Source: Streptomyces noursei ATCC 11455 (GTDB lineage: Bacteria > Actinomycetota > Actinomycetes > Streptomycetales > Streptomycetaceae). From it: a DNA stretch of 64,000 nucleotides. A model generated the notes under the pieces. That model made no database searches. It had not been told where the DNA came from and was given only the letters and a program-made list of their open reading frames with translations. The first letter of the stretch is position 1, and every line of letters starts with the position of its first letter. Shown here in pieces: positions 53,952 through 62,575 of the stretch. Both the position numbers and the translations under genes were made by a program. The DNA is taken from positions 1,116,001 through 1,180,000 of the forward strand of contig NZ_CP011533.1 in assembly GCF_001704275.1 (NCBI RefSeq), written 5' to 3'.

Positions 53952-54884
53952 CTAGCCGCCGCGCCCGGGCCGCCCGCGCGGGGTCCGGGGCAGCGGTTCG
54001 CCGGTCTGACCGGTCGCCAGGTCGCGGGCGAGCGAGACCTGGGACATCAGCACCGCGCCCCACAGGACGAGTCCCACGCCCAGCGCTTCGGGAAGCAGCC
54101 ACCACCCGGCGCGGACCTCTTCGTCGAAGAGCGTGACCCCCAGGGACAGGCTGACCAGCGCGTCGCCGACGGTGAGCACCGGCTGCGAGGCGGTCAACGG
54201 GCCGGACTGCATGGCGTTCTCCATCATGAACAGCGCCAGGACGCCGGTCAGCGCGAAGCCGTAGCTCTGCCAGGACGTGAAGAACCGGGCCGGACCGCCG
54301 CTCGCCCAGGCATGCGTGGCGTCCTTGAGCAGCGCGGCGGCCAGCGCGTAGCCGACCGCGGTCGCCGCGCCGAAGCAGGCGGCCCGGACGCTGCCGGCCC
54401 CGCGCCGCAGTCCCGCGCCGACCGTCACGAAGATCACCGAGCCGCAGGCGATCAGGGCCGGCACCCAGCGGCTCAGCGGGGCGTGGTCGCGCCCGGCCGT
54501 GGGCGCGGCGGCGGCCAGCGCCGTGCCCAGCCCGACGACCAGCAGTCCCACACCGGCCCAGCCGCGCCGGGAGATCCGCACCGGCACCGGCCCGCCCAGC
54601 AGCACCCGGCCGATGAGCAGCGCCAACGGGAGTTCCAACACGAAGATCGGCTGAACCACCGACAACGGCCCGAACAGCAGCGCCAGCGCCTGGAAGCAGG
54701 CGGCCGGCAGCACCATCAACATCCCCGCGAGCCACGCCGCGCGGTGCAACAGGTCGGCGATCAGGCCCAGCCGCAGCCGCCCCGCGACCGGTACGGTGCG
54801 CGCCGCGCGGCGCTGCAACACCGTGGACAGCGCGTTGCACGCCGCCGCGAGCACCGCGAACAGGACGGCCGTCCAGATGGCCAC
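53952..54884 (-). CDS. DMT-superfamily (EamA-like) membrane transporter
   Basis: 310 residues, about nine or ten helices in two related halves. The first half starts TAVLFAVLAAACNALSTVLQ. A Gly/Pro-rich LFGPLSVVQPIFVLELPLAL matches the DMT helix 3-4 region. Similar Streptomyces proteins are called DMT family transporters. The GTG start lies behind GGGAAAGG. The substrate is unknown; the gene converges with the propeller gene. Confidence 0.75.
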   Translation of the reverse strand: MAIWTAVLFAVLAAACNALSTVLQRRAARTVPVAGRLRLGLIADLLHRAAWLAGMLMVLPAACFQALALLFGPLSVVQPIFVLELPLALLIGRVLLGGPVPVRISRRGWAGVGLLVVGLGTALAAAAPTAGRDHAPLSRWVPALIACGSVIFVTVGAGLRRGAGSVRAACFGAATAVGYALAAALLKDATHAWASGGPARFFTSWQSYGFALTGVLALFMMENAMQSGPLTASQPVLTVGDALVSLSLGVTLFDEEVRAGWWLLPEALGVGLVLWGAVLMSQVSLARDLATGQTGEPLPRTPRGRPGRGG

Positions 54885-55070
54885 GCGCCCACCTTTCCCT
54901 CGACCGACGTCCACCCGACGCCCCTCGCCGTCCGGCGTCCACCCGACGCTAACCGCAGCCCACCCGGACCGCCCGCGCGGTCGTACAGGAGGGTCCGCCC
55001 CTGTCGTTCGTCCGCGTGACACCCCGGCGCGTCGCTTGGCCACCCGGCGCCCCTCGCGCACGGTGAGACC

Positions 55071-55307
55071 GTGCGCCGCATCGCTCCCCTCCTCGCCACC
55101 GCGCTGGCCGCCGCCTCCCTCGCCGCCGCCGGCTGCACCTCCGCCCCCCACGCCGGCCCGAGCCCCGGCGGCTCGGCCCGACGCACGGTCGCACCCGGCC
55201 GGCCCTCGCCGGTGCTGATGCCATGGCCGGTGACGGCGGAAGGACCACCGGGGGCACTGGCCGGCCGGCGCACGATGCCCCGATGGGAGCATGTGACGAT
55301 CGGCTGA
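55071..55307 (+). CDS. Small lipoprotein-like peptide
   Basis: 78 residues. N-terminal signal with a lipobox (SLAAAGC, cysteine at 22), then a short disordered Ser/Pro/Gly/Arg stretch with no known domain. The GTG has GGTGAGACC upstream. Thirty-four bases before the cupin gene. Whether it is expressed cannot be judged. Confidence 0.45.
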   Translation: MRRIAPLLATALAAASLAAAGCTSAPHAGPSPGGSARRTVAPGRPSPVLMPWPVTAEGPPGALAGRRTMPRWEHVTIG

Positions 55308-55341
55308 CACCCGGCCGACCGTCCCCGAGGAGAGGACCGCC

Positions 55342-55863
55342 ATGACGCCGCACGACCCGCCGCCCCGCGCCTCACACGATGCCGGGGCCGCCCCCGGCGA
55401 CGCGTTCCATCCCCACTTTCCCGACCCCGGCCCCACCCCCGAGGACGACCGCCGGCCCCTGCGGGCCCGCCTGCACCACATCAGCGCCGACGCGCTGGAC
55501 GGCGACACCGCACAGACCGGCGGAATGCGACGCTTCGCCGCGATCAGCGGCCACCGGGTCGGCTCGGAACGCCTCTGGATGGGCCAGACCCACGTCGCCC
55601 CCGCGACCGCGTCCGCCAACCACCACCACGGCGCCTCGGAAACCGCGATCTACGTCGTCAAGGGACACCCGGAATTCGTCTTCGCCGACGACACCAGCAG
55701 CACCCGAGAGGAAGTCCGCCTCCGGACCGCCCCCGGCGACTACATCTTCGTCCCGCCCTACGTGCCCCACCGTGAGGAGAATCCCCACCCCGACGAGGAG
55801 GCCGTGGTGGTGATCGCCCGCAGCACGCAGGAGGCGATCGTCGTGAACCTCCCAACGCTTTGA
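55342..55863 (+). CDS. Cupin-domain protein
   Basis: 173 residues. The double-stranded beta-helix motif 1 is ASANHHHGASETAIYVVKG (metal-binding His and Glu) and motif 2 is APGDYIFVPPYVPHREENP, with the fourth His. Resembles small cupins of unknown substrate in Streptomyces. Start ATG with GAGGAGAGG upstream. Ends just before the composite repeat element at 55.9-56.3 kb. Confidence 0.85.
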   Translation: MTPHDPPPRASHDAGAAPGDAFHPHFPDPGPTPEDDRRPLRARLHHISADALDGDTAQTGGMRRFAAISGHRVGSERLWMGQTHVAPATASANHHHGASETAIYVVKGHPEFVFADDTSSTREEVRLRTAPGDYIFVPPYVPHREENPHPDEEAVVVIARSTQEAIVVNLPTL

Positions 55864-55927
55864 TGTGGGCCTCCCACGTTGTCGGCTGCCCCGCCGTGGG
55901 GGTTGCTCGTTTTGCGCCTGCGGCGCC

Positions 55928-56295
55928 GGGCCCGCCTGACGGCGGGGTCTTGCGGTTCCGCTGCGCGGGGCCGATCCGCTGCGCAGGCCCGCCCCCTCCC
56001 GTTGAGGGTCATAAAGACGATGAGTGGGAGCTGACGCCGGTGGTCCACTCACCGCCACCACTCCACAACGAACCCGCAGGGGACCACCGGCGCGCACGCA
56101 CGCTCACCGTTTCCATGACCACCCACGGGAGGGGACGGGTCTGCGGGGTTGGGGTTGTCCGGACGTAAAGCGCAGCAGTCCGGACAACCCCAACCCCGCA
56201 GACCCGGCACCGCACCCGAACAGCCCCGCGCAGCGGACGACAATCCGCCGTCAGGCGGGCACCGCAGCGGCACCACCCCGCCGTCAGGCGGGCCC
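55928..56295. repeat. Composite inverted-repeat element
   Basis: A gene-free block between convergent genes. Outer perfect 21-bp inverted arms lie at 55928-55948 and 56275-56295, each holding a CCCGCC-N4-GGCGGG hairpin; another CCGCCGTCAGGCGGGC copy lies at 56245-56260. At the centre a perfect 28-bp inverted repeat (56137-56164 and 56178-56205, 13-nt loop) makes a very strong cruciform or hairpin. The arms are arranged nearly symmetrically around 56171. No transposase is present; it may be a non-autonomous or REP-like element, and it also ends both convergent genes. Confidence 0.85.
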
Positions 56296-56310
56296 TTCGG
56301 GCTCGGCGGC

Positions 56311-57225
56311 CTACGGCCGCACCCCGTACACCGGCCCCGGCACCTCCGCCTCCGCGAGGAGCCCGCGGGCGGCCGGTCCCACGTCGGACGGGGCCCAACG
56401 GGCCCCTCGGTCGGTGGTGGGCCCCGGTCGCCAGCCCTCCATGACGGTGATGCGGCCACCCTCGGCCTCGAAGACCCGGCCGGTGACGCCGGTACTGTCG
56501 GCGGAGGCCAGCCAGACGACCAGCGGGGAGACGTTCTCGGGGGCCATGGCGTCGAAGACGCCGTCCGTGGGGGTTGCCATCGTCTCGGCGAAGGTCTGCT
56601 CGGTCATCCGGGTGCGGGCCGCCGGGGCGAGGGCGTTGACCTGGACTCCGTAGCGGCCCAGTTCGGCGGCGGCGACGAGGGTCAGGCCGAGGATGCCGGC
56701 CTTGGCGGCGGAGTAGTTGCCCTGGCCGACGCTGCCCAGCAGCCCGGCGCCGGAGCTGGTGTTGACGACCCGGGCGTCGGGCGTCCGCCCGGCCTTGGCC
56801 TCGGCCCGCCAGTGTGCGGCGGCGTGCTTGAGGGGCAGGAAGTGGCCTTTGAGGTGGACCCGCATCACCGCGTCCCAGTCGTCCTCGTCGAGGTTGACCA
56901 GCATCCGGTCGCGCAGGAAGCCGGCGTTGTTCACCAGGGCGTCCAGGCGGCCGAAGGCGTCCAGGGCGGTGGCGACGAGGGAACGGGCGCCGTCGTCGGT
57001 GGTGATGTCGTCGGTGTGTGCGACGGCCCGGCCGCCGCGCGCCCGGATCTCCTCGACGACCTGTTGGGCGGGGCCGGTGGAGGTGCCGGCGCCGTCGGCC
57101 GCCACCCCGAGGTCGTTGACCACGACGGCCGCTCCCTCGGCGGCCAGGGCGAGCGCGTGGGCGCGGCCCAGGCCCCGGCCGGCCCCGGTGACGGCGGCGA
57201 CGCGTCCGGTGCAGATTCCGGTCAT
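56311..57225 (-). CDS. Short-chain dehydrogenase of the steroid C/D-ring degradation cluster
   Basis: 304 residues. TGAGRGLGRAHA cofactor motif, NNAG, and the catalytic Ser/Tyr/Lys set (NTSSGAG, NYSAAK). The C-terminal part beyond 245 is longer than in minimal SDRs. It occupies the position of Rv3548c in the M. tuberculosis KstR2 regulon, next to the companion SDR and divergent from echA20. The exact hydroxyacyl or ring-hydroxyl substrate is not known to me. Start ATG follows GGAGCCATGAG after the upstream gene's stop. Confidence 0.85.
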   Translation of the reverse strand: MTGICTGRVAAVTGAGRGLGRAHALALAAEGAAVVVNDLGVAADGAGTSTGPAQQVVEEIRARGGRAVAHTDDITTDDGARSLVATALDAFGRLDALVNNAGFLRDRMLVNLDEDDWDAVMRVHLKGHFLPLKHAAAHWRAEAKAGRTPDARVVNTSSGAGLLGSVGQGNYSAAKAGILGLTLVAAAELGRYGVQVNALAPAARTRMTEQTFAETMATPTDGVFDAMAPENVSPLVVWLASADSTGVTGRVFEAEGGRITVMEGWRPGPTTDRGARWAPSDVGPAARGLLAEAEVPGPVYGVRP

Positions 57226-57226
57226 C

Positions 57227-58015
57227 TCATGGCTCCTTGGGGTGGTTGGCGGTGGCGGCGTCGAGGAAGGCGGGGCGTTCGCCGCCGCCGTGGACGAGCA
57301 GGCTGGCGCCGCTGACGTAGCCGGCGCGGCCGGAGGCGAGGAAGACGCAGGCGTCGCCGATCTCGGCGGGTTCGGCGAGCCGGCCGAGCGGCACGGTCGC
57401 GCCGACCGCGGCGATGCCGTCCTCGTCCCCGTAGTGGAGGGCGGTCAGTTCGGTGCGCACCATGCCCAGGACGAGGGTGTTGACCCGGATGTGCGGTGCC
57501 CATTCGACGGCCATCGAGCGGGCCAGGTTGTCCAGGCCGGCCTTGGCGGCGCCGTAGGCGGCGGTGCCGGGCGAGGGGCGGGTGCCGCTGACGCTGCCGA
57601 TCATGATCACCGAGCCGCCGTCCGGTTGCCCGCGCATCACTTCGTACGCGGCGAGCGAGGCGGTCATCGGGGCGACCAGGTTGAGCTCGACGACCCGGGC
57701 GTGGCGTTCCGCGGTGGTCTCGCCGAGCAGCCGGTAGGGGGTGCCGCCGGCGTTGTTGACCAGGCAGTCCAGGCGCCCGTGGTCGGCCGCGACGGCCTGC
57801 AGGAGTTCCCGGACGTCGTCCGGTTCGCGCAGGTCGACGGGGCGGAAGCGGGCGGTGCGGCCGTCCGCGGCGATCGGGGCGTCGGGGGGTCGCCGGGCGC
57901 AGACGACGACCGCCGCGCCGGCCTGGAGGAAGGCGCGGGCGATGCCGGCGCCGACGCCCCGGGTGCCGCCGGTGACGACGGCGACCCGTCCGGTCAGATC
58001 GAGGTTCAGGGACAA
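57227..58015 (-). CDS. Short-chain dehydrogenase of the steroid C/D-ring degradation cluster
   Basis: 262 residues. VVTGGTRGVGAGIA cofactor motif, NNAG and YGAAK with SVSG. A TTG start six bases after GGGAGG is chosen. It is the first gene of the minus-strand arm, in the position of Rv3549c, and faces echA20 across an 80-bp region containing a KstR2-type operator. Likely an oxidoreductase acting on an acyl-CoA intermediate of HIP degradation (inferred from context). Confidence 0.85.
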   Translation of the reverse strand: MSLNLDLTGRVAVVTGGTRGVGAGIARAFLQAGAAVVVCARRPPDAPIAADGRTARFRPVDLREPDDVRELLQAVAADHGRLDCLVNNAGGTPYRLLGETTAERHARVVELNLVAPMTASLAAYEVMRGQPDGGSVIMIGSVSGTRPSPGTAAYGAAKAGLDNLARSMAVEWAPHIRVNTLVLGMVRTELTALHYGDEDGIAAVGATVPLGRLAEPAEIGDACVFLASGRAGYVSGASLLVHGGGERPAFLDAATANHPKEP

Positions 58016-58061
58016 CTGGTACCTCCCGCGGCGGGCGATCCGCTGCTAACTTCGCTACCTA

Positions 58062-58075
58062 ACAAACGCTTGGTG
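58062..58075. promoter_or_regulatory. KstR2-type operator
   Basis: AACAAACGCTTGGT fits the KstR2 consensus AnCAAGnnCTTGnT with one mismatch. It lies between the divergent SDR operon and the echA20-ipdABC operon, at the place used by KstR2 in mycobacteria. Confidence 0.75.
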
Positions 58076-58095
58076 GAAAGGTAGCTGATCTGCTC

Positions 58096-58863
58096 ATGGG
58101 TGTCTCCACCTCCGCACCCGACCGCGGCGTCGCGGTCGTCACCGTGGACTTCCCCCCGGTCAACGCCCTCCCCGTACAGGGCTGGTACGACCTCGGCGAC
58201 GCCGTACGGGCCGCGGGCCGCGACCCCGACGTCCGCTGCGTGGTCCTCACCGCCGCGGGCCGCGGGTTCAACGCCGGCGTCGACATCAAGGAGATGCAGC
58301 GGGACACCGCGGCCGGCGGCCACCGGGCACTGATCGGCGCCAACCGCGGCTGCGCCGAGGCGTTCGCCGCGGTCTACGAGTGCGAGGTGCCGGTGGTCGC
58401 CGCCGTGCACGGCTTCTGCCTGGGCGGCGGGATCGGACTGGTGGGCAACGCCGACGCGATCGTGGCCAGCGACGACGCCACCTTCGGCCTGCCGGAGCTG
58501 GACCGGGGCGCGCTGGGCGCAGCCACCCACCTCGCCCGACTGGTCCCCCAGCACCTGATGCGGGCGCTGTACTACACCTCGCGGACCGCCACCGCGCGGG
58601 AACTGCAGGCGCACGGCTCGGTCTGGCAGGTCGTACCGCGTGACGAACTGGCCGATGCGGCACAGGAGTTGGCGCGGGAGATCGCCCGCAAGGACGGCTA
58701 CCTGCTCCGGCTCGCCAAGGCCGCCATCAACGGCATCGACCCGGTCGACGTGCGCCGCAGCTACCGCTTCGAGCAGGGCTTCACCTTCGAGGCCAACCTC
58801 AGCGGGGTGGCGGACCGGGTACGCGACACCTTCGGCACGGAGAACGAGGAGGTCCGGGCGTGA
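58096..58863 (+). CDS. echA20: EchA20-like enoyl-CoA hydratase/isomerase-fold ring hydrolase
   Basis: 255 residues, crotonase fold: AAGRGFNAGVDIKEM forms the CoA/oxyanion region and VHGFCLGGGIGLVGNAD the second oxyanion strand. In M. tuberculosis EchA20 hydrolyses ring D of the bicyclic HIEC-CoA intermediate during degradation of steroid rings C and D. Gene order (echA20-ipdA-ipdB-ipdC) and operator support this role here. The stop overlaps the ipdA GTG (GTGA). Confidence 0.9.
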   Translation: MGVSTSAPDRGVAVVTVDFPPVNALPVQGWYDLGDAVRAAGRDPDVRCVVLTAAGRGFNAGVDIKEMQRDTAAGGHRALIGANRGCAEAFAAVYECEVPVVAAVHGFCLGGGIGLVGNADAIVASDDATFGLPELDRGALGAATHLARLVPQHLMRALYYTSRTATARELQAHGSVWQVVPRDELADAAQELAREIARKDGYLLRLAKAAINGIDPVDVRRSYRFEQGFTFEANLSGVADRVRDTFGTENEEVRA

Positions 58864-59699
58864 CCGACAAGACCATGACCCCCGAGGACGTCGTCGCGCG
58901 ACTGCGCAGCGGGATGACCCTGGGCATCGGCGGCTGGGGCTCCCGCCGCAAACCGATGGCGCTGGTACGGGCGCTGCTCCGCTCCGACGTCACCGACCTG
59001 ACCGTGGTCTCCTACGGCGGACCGGACGTGGGGCTGCTGGCCGCCGCCGGGAAGATCCGCAGGCTGGTCACCGCGTTCGTCACCCTCGACTCGATCCCCC
59101 TGGAGCCGCACTTCCGGGCGGCCCGCCAGGTGGGCGCCTTCGAGCTGAGCGAGGTCGACGAGGCCATGTTCATGTGGGGGTTGCGGGCCGCGGCCAACCG
59201 GCTGCCGTTCCTTCCCGTCCGGGCCGGGCTCGGCTCGGACGTGATGCGAGTCAACCCCGAGCTGAGGACGGTCACTTCGCCGTACGAGGACGGGGAGACC
59301 TTCGTCGCGATGCCGGCGCTGCGGATGGACGCCGCGCTGGTCCACGTCAACCGCGCCGACCGGCTCGGCAACGGCCAGTACCTGGGCCCCGACCCGTACT
59401 TCGACGACCTGTTCTGCGAGGCGGCGGACAGCGCGTACGTCTCGTGCGAGGAACTGGTGGCTGACTTCGGCACCGCTGCCCCGCAGTCCCTGCTCGTCAA
59501 GCGCCATGCGGTCACCGGCGTCGTGGCGACGCCGCACGGCGCGCACTTCACCTCCTGCGTCCCGGACTACGACCGCGACGAGGCGTTCCAGAAGCTCTAC
59601 GCGACCACGCCCTGGCCGGAGTTCGCCGCGCGGTTCCTGCACGGGGACGAGAAGAGCTACCAGTCCGCCGTCCAGACCTGGCACGAGGAGAACGCATGA
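58860..59699 (+). CDS. ipdA: COCHEA-CoA hydrolase subunit A
   Basis: 279 residues of class I CoA-transferase alpha-subunit fold (TLGIGGWGSRRKPMALVRALLR; VVSYGGPDVGLLAAAGK; VAMPALRMDAALVHVNRAD). IpdAB opens the last steroid ring (ring C) by a retro-Claisen-type hydrolysis of COCHEA-CoA rather than by CoA transfer. Overlaps echA20 by 4 bases and ipdB by 4 bases, so the operon is coupled. Confidence 0.93.
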   Translation: MTDKTMTPEDVVARLRSGMTLGIGGWGSRRKPMALVRALLRSDVTDLTVVSYGGPDVGLLAAAGKIRRLVTAFVTLDSIPLEPHFRAARQVGAFELSEVDEAMFMWGLRAAANRLPFLPVRAGLGSDVMRVNPELRTVTSPYEDGETFVAMPALRMDAALVHVNRADRLGNGQYLGPDPYFDDLFCEAADSAYVSCEELVADFGTAAPQSLLVKRHAVTGVVATPHGAHFTSCVPDYDRDEAFQKLYATTPWPEFAARFLHGDEKSYQSAVQTWHEENA

Positions 59700-60424
59700 C
59701 CAGTCGCGCCGAATACTGCGTGCTCGCCTGCGCCGACACCTGGCGCGACAACGGCGAGGTACTCGCCAGCCCGATGGGCACCGTGCCCGCCATCGGCGCC
59801 CGGCTCGCCAAGCGCACCTTCTCCCCCGACCTGCTGCTCACCGACGGCGAGGCGCTGCTGGTCGGCCTCGACGGGCGGGCCGAGGGCTGGCTGCCCTACC
59901 GCCAGCACCTGGCCATGGTCACCGGCGGCAGGCGGCACGTGATGATGGGCGCCAGTCAACTCGACCGGTTCGGCAACCAGAACATCTCCTGCATCGGTGA
60001 CTGGGAGCGACCCTCCCGGCAGCTCCTCGGCGTCCGCGGCGCACCGGTCAACACCCTGAACAACCCGACGAGTTACTGGGTTCCCAAGCACTCCCGGCGG
60101 GTCTTCGTCGAGAAGGTCGACATGGTCTGCGGCGTCGGTTACGACAGCGCGGCCGCCGCCGGCCCCTCCGCCACCCGCTACCACCGCCTCCCCCGGGTGG
60201 TCAGCGACCTCGGCGTCTTCGACTTCGCCACCCCGGACCACACCATGCGGCTGGTCTCACTGCACCCGGGCGTCACCGCCGAGGAGGTGCAGGACGCCAC
60301 CGGTTTCCCGCTGGCGCGCGCCGACGAGGTCCCGTACACCCGTGAACCCACCGCCGAGGAACTGCGGTTGATCCGCGAGGTGATCGATCCGCAGGGGCTC
60401 CGGGACCGCGAGGTGCCGGCATGA
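59696..60424 (+). CDS. ipdB: COCHEA-CoA hydrolase subunit B
   Basis: 242 residues, class I CoA-transferase beta-subunit fold (YCVLACADTWRDNGEVLASPMGTVPA; LLLTDGEALLV, GASQLDRFGNQNIS). Forms the IpdAB heteromer. The ATGA overlap with ipdA and the GTG/ATG overlap with ipdC keep stoichiometric translation likely. Confidence 0.93.
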   Translation: MTSRAEYCVLACADTWRDNGEVLASPMGTVPAIGARLAKRTFSPDLLLTDGEALLVGLDGRAEGWLPYRQHLAMVTGGRRHVMMGASQLDRFGNQNISCIGDWERPSRQLLGVRGAPVNTLNNPTSYWVPKHSRRVFVEKVDMVCGVGYDSAAAAGPSATRYHRLPRVVSDLGVFDFATPDHTMRLVSLHPGVTAEEVQDATGFPLARADEVPYTREPTAEELRLIREVIDPQGLRDREVPA

Positions 60425-61524
60425 GCGCCGACGCCGCGTCGGCCACCGGCCACCCCCCGGCCGTCGAGGAACCCCCGGTCATCGCCACCCCGCTGACCGA
60501 GCTGACCGGGGTGCGGCATCCGCTCGTGCAGACCGGCATGGGCTGGGTGGCCGGCCCCCGACTGGTGTCCGCCGCGGCCGAGGCCGGCGCGCTGGGCATC
60601 CTGGCCTCCGCCACCATGACCCCGGACCAGTTGCGGTCCGCGGTCCGCGAGGTCAGATCCCGTACGGACCGGCCGTTCGGGGTCAATCTGCGGGCCGACG
60701 CCGGCGACGCGGCCGAGCGCGTGCGGATCATCGTGGACGAGGGCGTACGGGTCGCCTCCTTCGCACTGGCGCCCTCGCGGGAGCTGATCGCCCGGCTCAA
60801 GGACGCCGGGGTGGTGGTCATCCCGTCCATCGGGGCCCGCCGGCACGCCGAGAAGGTCGCGGCCTGGGGCGCCGACGCGGTCGTCGTCCAGGGCGGCGAG
60901 GGCGGCGGCCACACCGGGAGCGTCGCCACCACCGTGCTGCTCCCCCAGGTCGTGGACGCGGTGGACATCCCGGTGATCGCCGCGGGCGGCTTCTTCGACG
61001 GCCGCGGCCTGGTCGCCGCGCTCGCCTACGGAGCCGCCGGGATCGCCATGGGAACCCGCTTCCTGCTGACCTCGGACAGCACCGTGCCGCCGGCCGTCCA
61101 GGAGCACTACCTGGCGGCGGCGGTCACCGACGTCACCGTGACCACCAAGGTGGACGGGCTGCCGCACCGGATGCTGCGCAGCGAGCTGGTCCGGGCGCTG
61201 GAACGGTCCGGGCGGGCGTCGGCGCTGCTCACGGCCGTGCGGCATGCCGCCTCGTTCCGCAAGCTGTCCGGGCTGAGTTGGGCCCAGATGGTCCGTGACG
61301 GGCTGGCGATGAAGCACGGCAAGGACTTGACGTGGAGTCAGGTCCTGTTGGCGGCCAACACCCCGATGCTGCTGAAGGCATCGATGGTGGACGGCCGCAC
61401 CGACCTCGGCGTGATGGCCTCCGGGCAGGTCGCCGGGGTGATCGAGGATCTTCCGTCGTGCGCCGAACTGGTCGACCGGATCATGACCGAGGCGCACCGG
61501 ACGCTGGCGGCCCTGCCCCGCTGA
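60421..61524 (+). CDS. ipdC: Nitronate monooxygenase-like flavoprotein of HIP catabolism
   Basis: 367 residues, FMN TIM-barrel: HPLVQTGMGWVAGPRLVSAAAEAG, FGVNLRADAGD, and the FMN phosphate region QGGEGGGHTG and AAGGFFDGRGLVAALAYGAAGIAMGTRFL-like segments. IpdC acts on 5-hydroxy-HIC-CoA-type intermediates in mycobacteria. The ATG overlaps the ipdB stop. A strong hairpin follows the stop, ending the ipd operon. Confidence 0.92.
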   Translation: MSADAASATGHPPAVEEPPVIATPLTELTGVRHPLVQTGMGWVAGPRLVSAAAEAGALGILASATMTPDQLRSAVREVRSRTDRPFGVNLRADAGDAAERVRIIVDEGVRVASFALAPSRELIARLKDAGVVVIPSIGARRHAEKVAAWGADAVVVQGGEGGGHTGSVATTVLLPQVVDAVDIPVIAAGGFFDGRGLVAALAYGAAGIAMGTRFLLTSDSTVPPAVQEHYLAAAVTDVTVTTKVDGLPHRMLRSELVRALERSGRASALLTAVRHAASFRKLSGLSWAQMVRDGLAMKHGKDLTWSQVLLAANTPMLLKASMVDGRTDLGVMASGQVAGVIEDLPSCAELVDRIMTEAHRTLAALPR

Positions 61525-61530
61525 CCCCGC

Positions 61531-61564
61531 CCCGGGTGCGGACCGGTACCGGACCGCACCCGGG
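61531..61564 (+). terminator. Terminator after ipdC
   Basis: Perfect 11-bp stem CCCGGGTGCGG / CCGCACCCGGG with a loop ACCGGTACCGGA, 7 bp past the ipdC stop and followed by a pyrimidine tract. Confidence 0.85.
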
Positions 61565-61593
61565 TCCCTCCCCCTCCCCTCAGGAGCTGCCGC

Positions 61594-62520
61594 GTGTTTC
61601 CCTCCCGACGACGCGTCACCACCCTACTCTTCGGCTCCGCGCTCACCCTCGGCGGGCTGGCCGGCGGCGGCTGCGGAGCCCCCGCCGACGCCGCCACCGC
61701 GCCGCCCGCCCGGCGGAGCGCCCCACCAGCCGACCGCCACGTCCCGCTGCACGGCGCGGTCAACTGCCGTGATCTGGGCGGCTGTCGCACCGAGGACGGT
61801 CGGCAGCTGCGCTCCGGCCGACTGTTCCGCTCCGACGCGCTCGCCAAGCTGACCCCGGAGGACGTCACCGCGCTGGGCCGCCTCGGACTGCGCACCGTCA
61901 TCGACATGCGGGTGGCCTCGGAGATCTCGTTCGACGGCGCGGACCGGCTGCCGACCGGCCTGGCGGTGACGTCGCTGCCGGTCGACGACACCGGGCTGTT
62001 CGCCGCGATGCAGGCGGCCATCGCCACCAAGGACCCGGTCGAGCAGCAGCGTCGGCTGGGCGACGGCAAGGCGGAGGCCCTGATGCGCGCCATGTACCCG
62101 ACGTTCGTCACCAACGCCGCCGACCGCGCCGCCTTCGGCGCCCTGCTCACCCGGATCGCCGACGGCGACCGGTTGCCGCTGCTGTACCACTGCACCTCGG
62201 GCAAGGACCGCACCGGCTGGCTGAGCTACCTCCTGCTGCGCCTGCTCGGCGTCCCGCACGCCACCGCCCTGCGGGACTACCTGCTCTCCAACGCCCTGCG
62301 CCGCGAGGCCGACGCCGCGGTCCGCGCGCAGCTCAAGCAGGCCGGGCTGATGCAGAACCCGGACTTGCTGATCCCCCTCCAGGAGGTGCGCACCGGCTAT
62401 CTGGCGACCGGGCTCGACCGGCTGCAACGGGACTACGGCGGCCTCCCCCGCTACCTCAGCGCCGGACTCGGCGTGGACGCCCGCACGGCGGCCCGGATCC
62501 GCGCGCAGCTGCTGCACTGA
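61594..62520 (+). CDS. Secreted tyrosine-protein phosphatase (MptpB-like)
   Basis: 308 residues. Signal peptide (about 1-34), then VNCRDLGGCRTEDGRQLRSGRLFRSDAL, split here by the usual loop, and the CX5R P-loop HCTSGKDRTG (Cys200, Arg206), the pattern of MptpB/DSP-like phosphatases. GTG follows AGGAG seven bases upstream. It has its own transcription unit after the ipd terminator and interrupts the otherwise mycobacterial gene order between ipdC and fadA6. Natural substrate unknown. Confidence 0.88.
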   Translation: MFPSRRRVTTLLFGSALTLGGLAGGGCGAPADAATAPPARRSAPPADRHVPLHGAVNCRDLGGCRTEDGRQLRSGRLFRSDALAKLTPEDVTALGRLGLRTVIDMRVASEISFDGADRLPTGLAVTSLPVDDTGLFAAMQAAIATKDPVEQQRRLGDGKAEALMRAMYPTFVTNAADRAAFGALLTRIADGDRLPLLYHCTSGKDRTGWLSYLLLRLLGVPHATALRDYLLSNALRREADAAVRAQLKQAGLMQNPDLLIPLQEVRTGYLATGLDRLQRDYGGLPRYLSAGLGVDARTAARIRAQLLH

Positions 62521-62530
62521 TCCGGGCCCG

Positions 62531-62558
62531 GCCGCCGGTCCCCTGGAGCGCCGGCGGC
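62531..62558. terminator. Hairpin between convergent genes
   Basis: CCGCCGG (62532-62538) and CCGGCGG (62551-62557) between the phosphatase gene and fadA6. Confidence 0.5.
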
Positions 62559-62575
62559 GCCGAGGTGACGTACCG

